DNA of 64,000 nt from Halosolutus gelatinilyticus. GTDB lineage: Archaea; Halobacteriota; Halobacteria; Halobacteriales; Natrialbaceae. Below, piece by piece: positions 60,333-64,000 of the stretch (position 1 is the stretch's first letter; each line of letters begins with the position of its first letter). The notes beneath the pieces are model-generated. The model had not been told where the DNA came from, made no database searches, and saw only the letters and a list, made by a program, of their open reading frames with translations. The DNA lies in assembly GCF_023028105.1 (NCBI RefSeq), contig NZ_CP095491.1:2356001-2420000 (forward strand), written 5' to 3'. The position numbers and the translations under genes are program-made.

Positions 60333-63131
60333 ATGCCAGAAGACACGACAAACGCGAATCAGCGGACGAACCATCAGGAGAACAGGGCGACGAACGGACA
60401 GGAGAATCGGACGACGAACCGTCAGGCAGCCGAATCGGACGGCGCGGAGCGGGCGCTCTCCCGTCGAAATTACTGCAAGGTGCTCGGCGCCGGAGCCACG
60501 GCGGCGATAGTCGGGGCGACCCCCGGGACGGCCGATTCTCACGATCACGGTCACGACGCAGTGCTGGATCTCGTTCCGACGTCCGAGGCCACCCACACCG
60601 CGACGGCCGACGGATCGTGGCGCGACGCCGCCGTCTGGGCGGGCGGCTCGTCGCCGGGCAACGGCGCTCGCGTGCGCGTCGACTCCGGCGTGACGGTCAC
60701 GCTCGACCACGAGGACGCCGCGCGGCTCGAGTGGATCCGCGTCGACGGTACGCTCGCGTTCGCGACCGACGTCGACACGCGGCTTCAGGTCGACACGCTC
60801 GTCACCGCGCCGGGGAGCAGCCTCGAGATCGGCACGGCATCGTCGCCGGTCCGATCGGACGCGACCGCCGAAATCGAGTTCGTCGACCGCGGCCCGATCG
60901 ACGAATCGTGGGACCCCACACGCCTGAGCCGCGGCCTGTTGGCCGCGGGCGAGGTCGAACTCGTCGGCGCGGAGAAGACGCCCCACACGACGCTCGCGTC
61001 CCACCCGTCGCCCGGCGACGGGACGCTCGAACTCGAGTCGACGCCGACGAACTGGCGGGCGGGCGACGCGCTGGTCGTGCCCGGCGTCTCCCACCGGGAG
61101 AACCAGGACGAGGAGGTGACGATCGCGAGCGTGAGCGGCGGCACCGTCCACCTTCAGGAATCGCTCGAGTACGATCACAGCCCGCCCGCGGCGGATCTCG
61201 ACTCGTACGCGTTGAACCTCGATCGGAACGTTCGGCTCCGCTCCGAGAGCACGGACGTCGACCGGCGCGGGCACGTCATGGCCATGTCGACCGGAACCGC
61301 GTTCGAGTACGTCGGCTTCTACGAACTGGGACGGACCGACAAGCGCATCCCGCTCTCGGATCCGCTCTACAAGGAGTCGGAGATCAGAAACGACGGGGTG
61401 TTCGACCTGGCGGAAAACGACAATCGCAAGGCGCGGTACCCGCTTCACTTCCACCGGACGGGCGCCCGCCGGGACCTCGAGCCCCACGAGGTGACCGGCT
61501 GCGTGGTCGCCCCGCACACGGACGCGGCCGGGTGGAAGGGCAGTCCGGGCTGGGGGTTCACCAACCACGGCTCGTACGCGAACGTTCGAGACTGCGTCAG
61601 CTACAGGGTCTTCGGAACGCACTTCATGACGGAGACCGGCGTCGAAATCGGCGTCTTCCGGAACAACTTCGCGCTGCGATCGGCGGGGAGCGGCGAGGAC
61701 CCTGACTGGCGGGAGTTCATCGCCTGGGCCGACCACGCGAACCGGCCGCTCATCGACGACTACGGTCACGGCGGCCACGGCTTCTGGCTGCACGGCCCCC
61801 TCGTCTCCGTCGAGGATAACGTCGCCGCCGGCCACCGCAACTTCGCCTACGCCTACTGGACCCGCGCACTCGGCGACTACGTTCCCGACGAGGTGTCCGA
61901 CCCGGCCGTCCCGCCGTCGGAACTCGACCGACCGGTGGAGGAGGCGGACGTCGGTCGGCACAGGGGGAAGATTCCCAACGTCCCCGCCGAATACGGGGAC
62001 GACAAGCCGTCCGAGACGCACAACGTTGCCCCCGGCTCGCCGGGTCCGAACGTCGCGGCGTTCGCTCACACGACGCACGACGCCGGCGCCGCCACTTTCG
62101 TGGACGCGGGGAGCATCCCGATCCGGAACGTCGACAACGTGGCGTTCGCCTCGGGCGCCGGCATGGACGTCATGAACCACCTGCGCGGGGTCGAGGGGCC
62201 TTCGGACACCGTCCACGGGAACGACGACTACTACGGCCTGGTGAAGAACTTCACGGCGTACGCCATTGGCGGCCGCGACGGCGAGTCCGACCTTCCGGCG
62301 TTCGAGATGCGCCACGGCGACGACGTCAACTTCGAGTTCCCCCGAGGCGTCAACATCGGCATCTCCATGCGGTACGCGAATCACCTCAAAATCGAGAACG
62401 CCCGCCTGATCGGCACCGGCGAGGGCGCCGGCATCGTCCACAACATGCGGGCGCGAGGGCTGTGCGTCGAGGACGCGACGATCGAGAACTGGAACGACGG
62501 CATCGGCGCACTGACCGACGGAATCGCGGAGATCCGGAACCCGACGTTCGAGGACGTAACGAACGCGGAGATCAACATCCGCGGCGAGCAGATCCTCGCG
62601 GGCGAACCGACCACTCACCTGCGGGACGTCGCCCTCGACGACGAGATCTACCTCGACGCCACGGACGACGTCCACACCGACTGGGAGTGGGAGATCACCC
62701 TCGACGGCGGCGACGTCTACTACGATGCGGTCGCGCCCGGCCACGCCGAGGACGACCCGCGGCTCGTCGGCGGAAAGATCGTCGGCGGCAGTGATGACGG
62801 AGACGACGGCAACGATGGCGACGACGGCAACGACGGCGGTGACTCGACGTACTCGGGCTCGGCGGGCGACGGCTGGTCGGCGACCGCGACCGACGAGGGT
62901 GATTCGAGCACGTGGCGGTTCGAACCGAACAACGCGGCCGACTGGGCGGATATCCAGTTCGCCGAGCCAGGAACGAACTCCTGGGTCGGCTACCGCATGG
63001 ATCCCGCGGGCAGCATCCACGAACACGTTCGCGACGCGTCAGGCGATGGCTCGTCGATCGACGTCCGGTTCGTTTGGGACGACGGCGCCGGCGGGCAGTA
63101 CGTCTCGGCGCGGGTGACCCACTCGTACTGA
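60333..63131 (+). CDS. Tat-exported G8-domain / beta-helix protein
   Basis: A 932-residue secreted protein. A ~40-residue Asn/Gln-rich tail precedes a Tat signal (ALSRRNYCKVLGAGATAAIV). Residues ~85-210 form a G8 domain (ATADGSWRDAAVWAGGSSPG, GARVRVDSGVTVTLD, LEIGTASSPVRSDATAEIEF). A long right-handed beta helix follows (~250-780, e.g. YPLHFHRTGARRDLEPHEVT, GWGFTNHGSYANVRDCVSYR, MNHLRGVEGPSDTVHGNDDY). A GDDGNDGDDGND linker leads to a ~85-residue C-terminal beta domain. The G8/beta-helix layout resembles CEMIP-type proteins, which act on hyaluronan; a polysaccharide-active role here is inference. Confidence 0.85.
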   Translation: MPEDTTNANQRTNHQENRATNGQENRTTNRQAAESDGAERALSRRNYCKVLGAGATAAIVGATPGTADSHDHGHDAVLDLVPTSEATHTATADGSWRDAAVWAGGSSPGNGARVRVDSGVTVTLDHEDAARLEWIRVDGTLAFATDVDTRLQVDTLVTAPGSSLEIGTASSPVRSDATAEIEFVDRGPIDESWDPTRLSRGLLAAGEVELVGAEKTPHTTLASHPSPGDGTLELESTPTNWRAGDALVVPGVSHRENQDEEVTIASVSGGTVHLQESLEYDHSPPAADLDSYALNLDRNVRLRSESTDVDRRGHVMAMSTGTAFEYVGFYELGRTDKRIPLSDPLYKESEIRNDGVFDLAENDNRKARYPLHFHRTGARRDLEPHEVTGCVVAPHTDAAGWKGSPGWGFTNHGSYANVRDCVSYRVFGTHFMTETGVEIGVFRNNFALRSAGSGEDPDWREFIAWADHANRPLIDDYGHGGHGFWLHGPLVSVEDNVAAGHRNFAYAYWTRALGDYVPDEVSDPAVPPSELDRPVEEADVGRHRGKIPNVPAEYGDDKPSETHNVAPGSPGPNVAAFAHTTHDAGAATFVDAGSIPIRNVDNVAFASGAGMDVMNHLRGVEGPSDTVHGNDDYYGLVKNFTAYAIGGRDGESDLPAFEMRHGDDVNFEFPRGVNIGISMRYANHLKIENARLIGTGEGAGIVHNMRARGLCVEDATIENWNDGIGALTDGIAEIRNPTFEDVTNAEINIRGEQILAGEPTTHLRDVALDDEIYLDATDDVHTDWEWEITLDGGDVYYDAVAPGHAEDDPRLVGGKIVGGSDDGDDGNDGDDGNDGGDSTYSGSAGDGWSATATDEGDSSTWRFEPNNAADWADIQFAEPGTNSWVGYRMDPAGSIHEHVRDASGDGSSIDVRFVWDDGAGGQYVSARVTHSY

Positions 63132-63264
63132 TCGCCGGCGTTCCGGTCCGCGGGTCCGCCCCGAGACAGTCCCGCGGCTCGGCCGATCGTACCGATTCGA
63201 CCGGACGATCCGGATACACGACGGAGACGAAGCCGCTTTACGCGTCCGAGCGCTTGTCCCGCTA

Positions 63265-64000
63265 ATGAGCAAACCCACGCCCGAGGTCTACGAGCAGGGC
63301 AAGGGCATGGACGCCCACAACCAGGTGATGCGGGAGATCCGCTCGCGAAAGGAGGCGAGCTACGATCCCCACGAGCCCACCCGCGTCTGGCTCGACGAGG
63401 ACAACACGCCGACCGGCGTCAAGCGGAGCCTGACGATCATCCTCAACACCGGGGGCTGTCGCTGGGCCCGCGCCGGCGGCTGTACGATGTGCGGTTACGT
63501 CGCCGAGAGCGTCGACGGCGGCAGCGTGAGCCACGAGGCCCTGATGGACCAGATCGACGTCTGTCTCGAGCACGAAGAAGCGAACGTCGACGAATCCGCC
63601 GACCTCATCAAAATCTACACCTCCGGGTCCTTCTTGGACGAGCGCGAGGTCGGCGCCCGTACTCGAAAGGCGATCGCCGACACTTTCGCCGATCGCGAGC
63701 GCATGGTCGTCGAGTCCCTCCCCGACTTCGTCGATCGCGAGAAGATCGCCGACTTCACGCGACACGGCATCGACACGGACGTCGCGATCGGCCTGGAGAC
63801 GGCGACCGATCGGGTCCGCCACGACTGCGTGAACAAGTACTTCGACTTCGCGGACTTCGAGGACGCCTGCGCGGAGGCCGCCGCCGCGAACGAGGACGCC
63901 GGCACGGACGTCGAGGCGGGGATCAAGGCGTACCTCCTGATGAAGCCGCCCTTCCTCACCGAGTCCGAAGCCGTCGCGGATATGATCTCTTCGATCGAGC
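63265..64000 (+). CDS. archaeosine radical-SAM enzyme RaSEA (3' truncated by window)
   Basis: The frame runs off the window end after ~245 residues. It starts MSKPTPEVYEQGKGMDAHNQ and contains the radical-SAM cluster motif NTGGCRWARAGGCTMCGY, whose three Cys bind the [4Fe-4S] cluster, followed by IKIYTSGSFLDEREV and AIGLETATDRVRHDC typical of Elp3-like radical-SAM cores. RaSEA converts the ArcS product (lysine-preQ0) in tRNA position 15 to archaeosine. Its partners tgtA and arcS lie ~50 kb upstream in this window. Confidence 0.93.
   Translation, partial: MSKPTPEVYEQGKGMDAHNQVMREIRSRKEASYDPHEPTRVWLDEDNTPTGVKRSLTIILNTGGCRWARAGGCTMCGYVAESVDGGSVSHEALMDQIDVCLEHEEANVDESADLIKIYTSGSFLDEREVGARTRKAIADTFADRERMVVESLPDFVDREKIADFTRHGIDTDVAIGLETATDRVRHDCVNKYFDFADFEDACAEAAAANEDAGTDVEAGIKAYLLMKPPFLTESEAVADMISSIE

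Noticed and set aside
60114-63026. 970-residue minus-strand open frame opposite the G8 protein
   Set aside because: Val/Arg-rich shadow of a GC-rich gene; the plus strand has a Tat signal, G8 domain and acidic composition.

Overview
The window is haloarchaeal chromosome. It has high GC with many GATC-rich junctions, acidic proteins, TATA-type promoters close to start codons with few Shine-Dalgarno sites, Tat signals, HTH_10 (bacterio-opsin-activator type) regulators, PilA-type pilins, TrmY, archaeosine enzymes, a SAMP/MoaD protein and an Orc1/Cdc6 protein. Codon and base style resembles Natrialbales, but genus cannot be fixed from this alone.

Layout. 1-3.2 kb: end of an HtrA-type protease, small haloarchaeal proteins, TrmY. 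3.3-8.0 kb: a low-GC island that begins in a tRNA-Pro gene and carries repeated copies of the tRNA 3' end, three related small zinc-finger genes, an HTH_10 regulator, two tandem pilins and a PhiH1-type repressor, but no integrase. 9-18 kb: housekeeping, including TgtA and ArcS of archaeosine synthesis (RaSEA starts at 63.3 kb, so all three enzymes fall in this window). 18.3-23.5 kb: a large palindromic repeat and an overlapping histidine kinase / response regulator / HTH_10 regulator operon. 23.8-28.7 kb: Orc1/Cdc6, another HTH_10 regulator, an ABC-2 exporter and a dead transposase in lower-GC DNA. 28.8-38.2 kb: mixed genes (frameshifted GNAT, glycosyltransferase, SAMP3-like protein, AzlCD, a compound palindromic element, an HTH regulator, a cupin).

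38.3-45.7 kb: three consecutive solute-binding-fold proteins with no signal peptide and no transporter partner, a VOC protein, a formate-dehydrogenase-like molybdoenzyme, an amphi-Trp protein and an ArsR-type regulator. 45.8-47.4 kb: one ORF that joins NAD synthetase to the C-terminal part of a NarK nitrate transporter. 47.6-49.9 kb: two divergent CaCA-type exchangers.

50-55.7 kb is the most striking locus. A regulator made of a winged helix fused to an intracellular THI5/NMT1-like binding domain faces an operon for an unrecognised 300-residue protein, a PQQ-type alcohol dehydrogenase and a Tat-exported cupredoxin. The dehydrogenase has the adjacent Cys-Cys pair, the Glu and Asn metal ligands, and an Asp-Tyr-Asp motif that marks lanthanide-dependent XoxF/ExaF enzymes. 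A tungsten aldehyde:ferredoxin oxidoreductase follows at 56.6-58.5 kb and a formate dehydrogenase lies 8 kb away, so an alcohol to aldehyde to acid oxidation route is a reasonable hypothesis. The window ends with a Tat-exported G8/beta-helix protein and the start of RaSEA.
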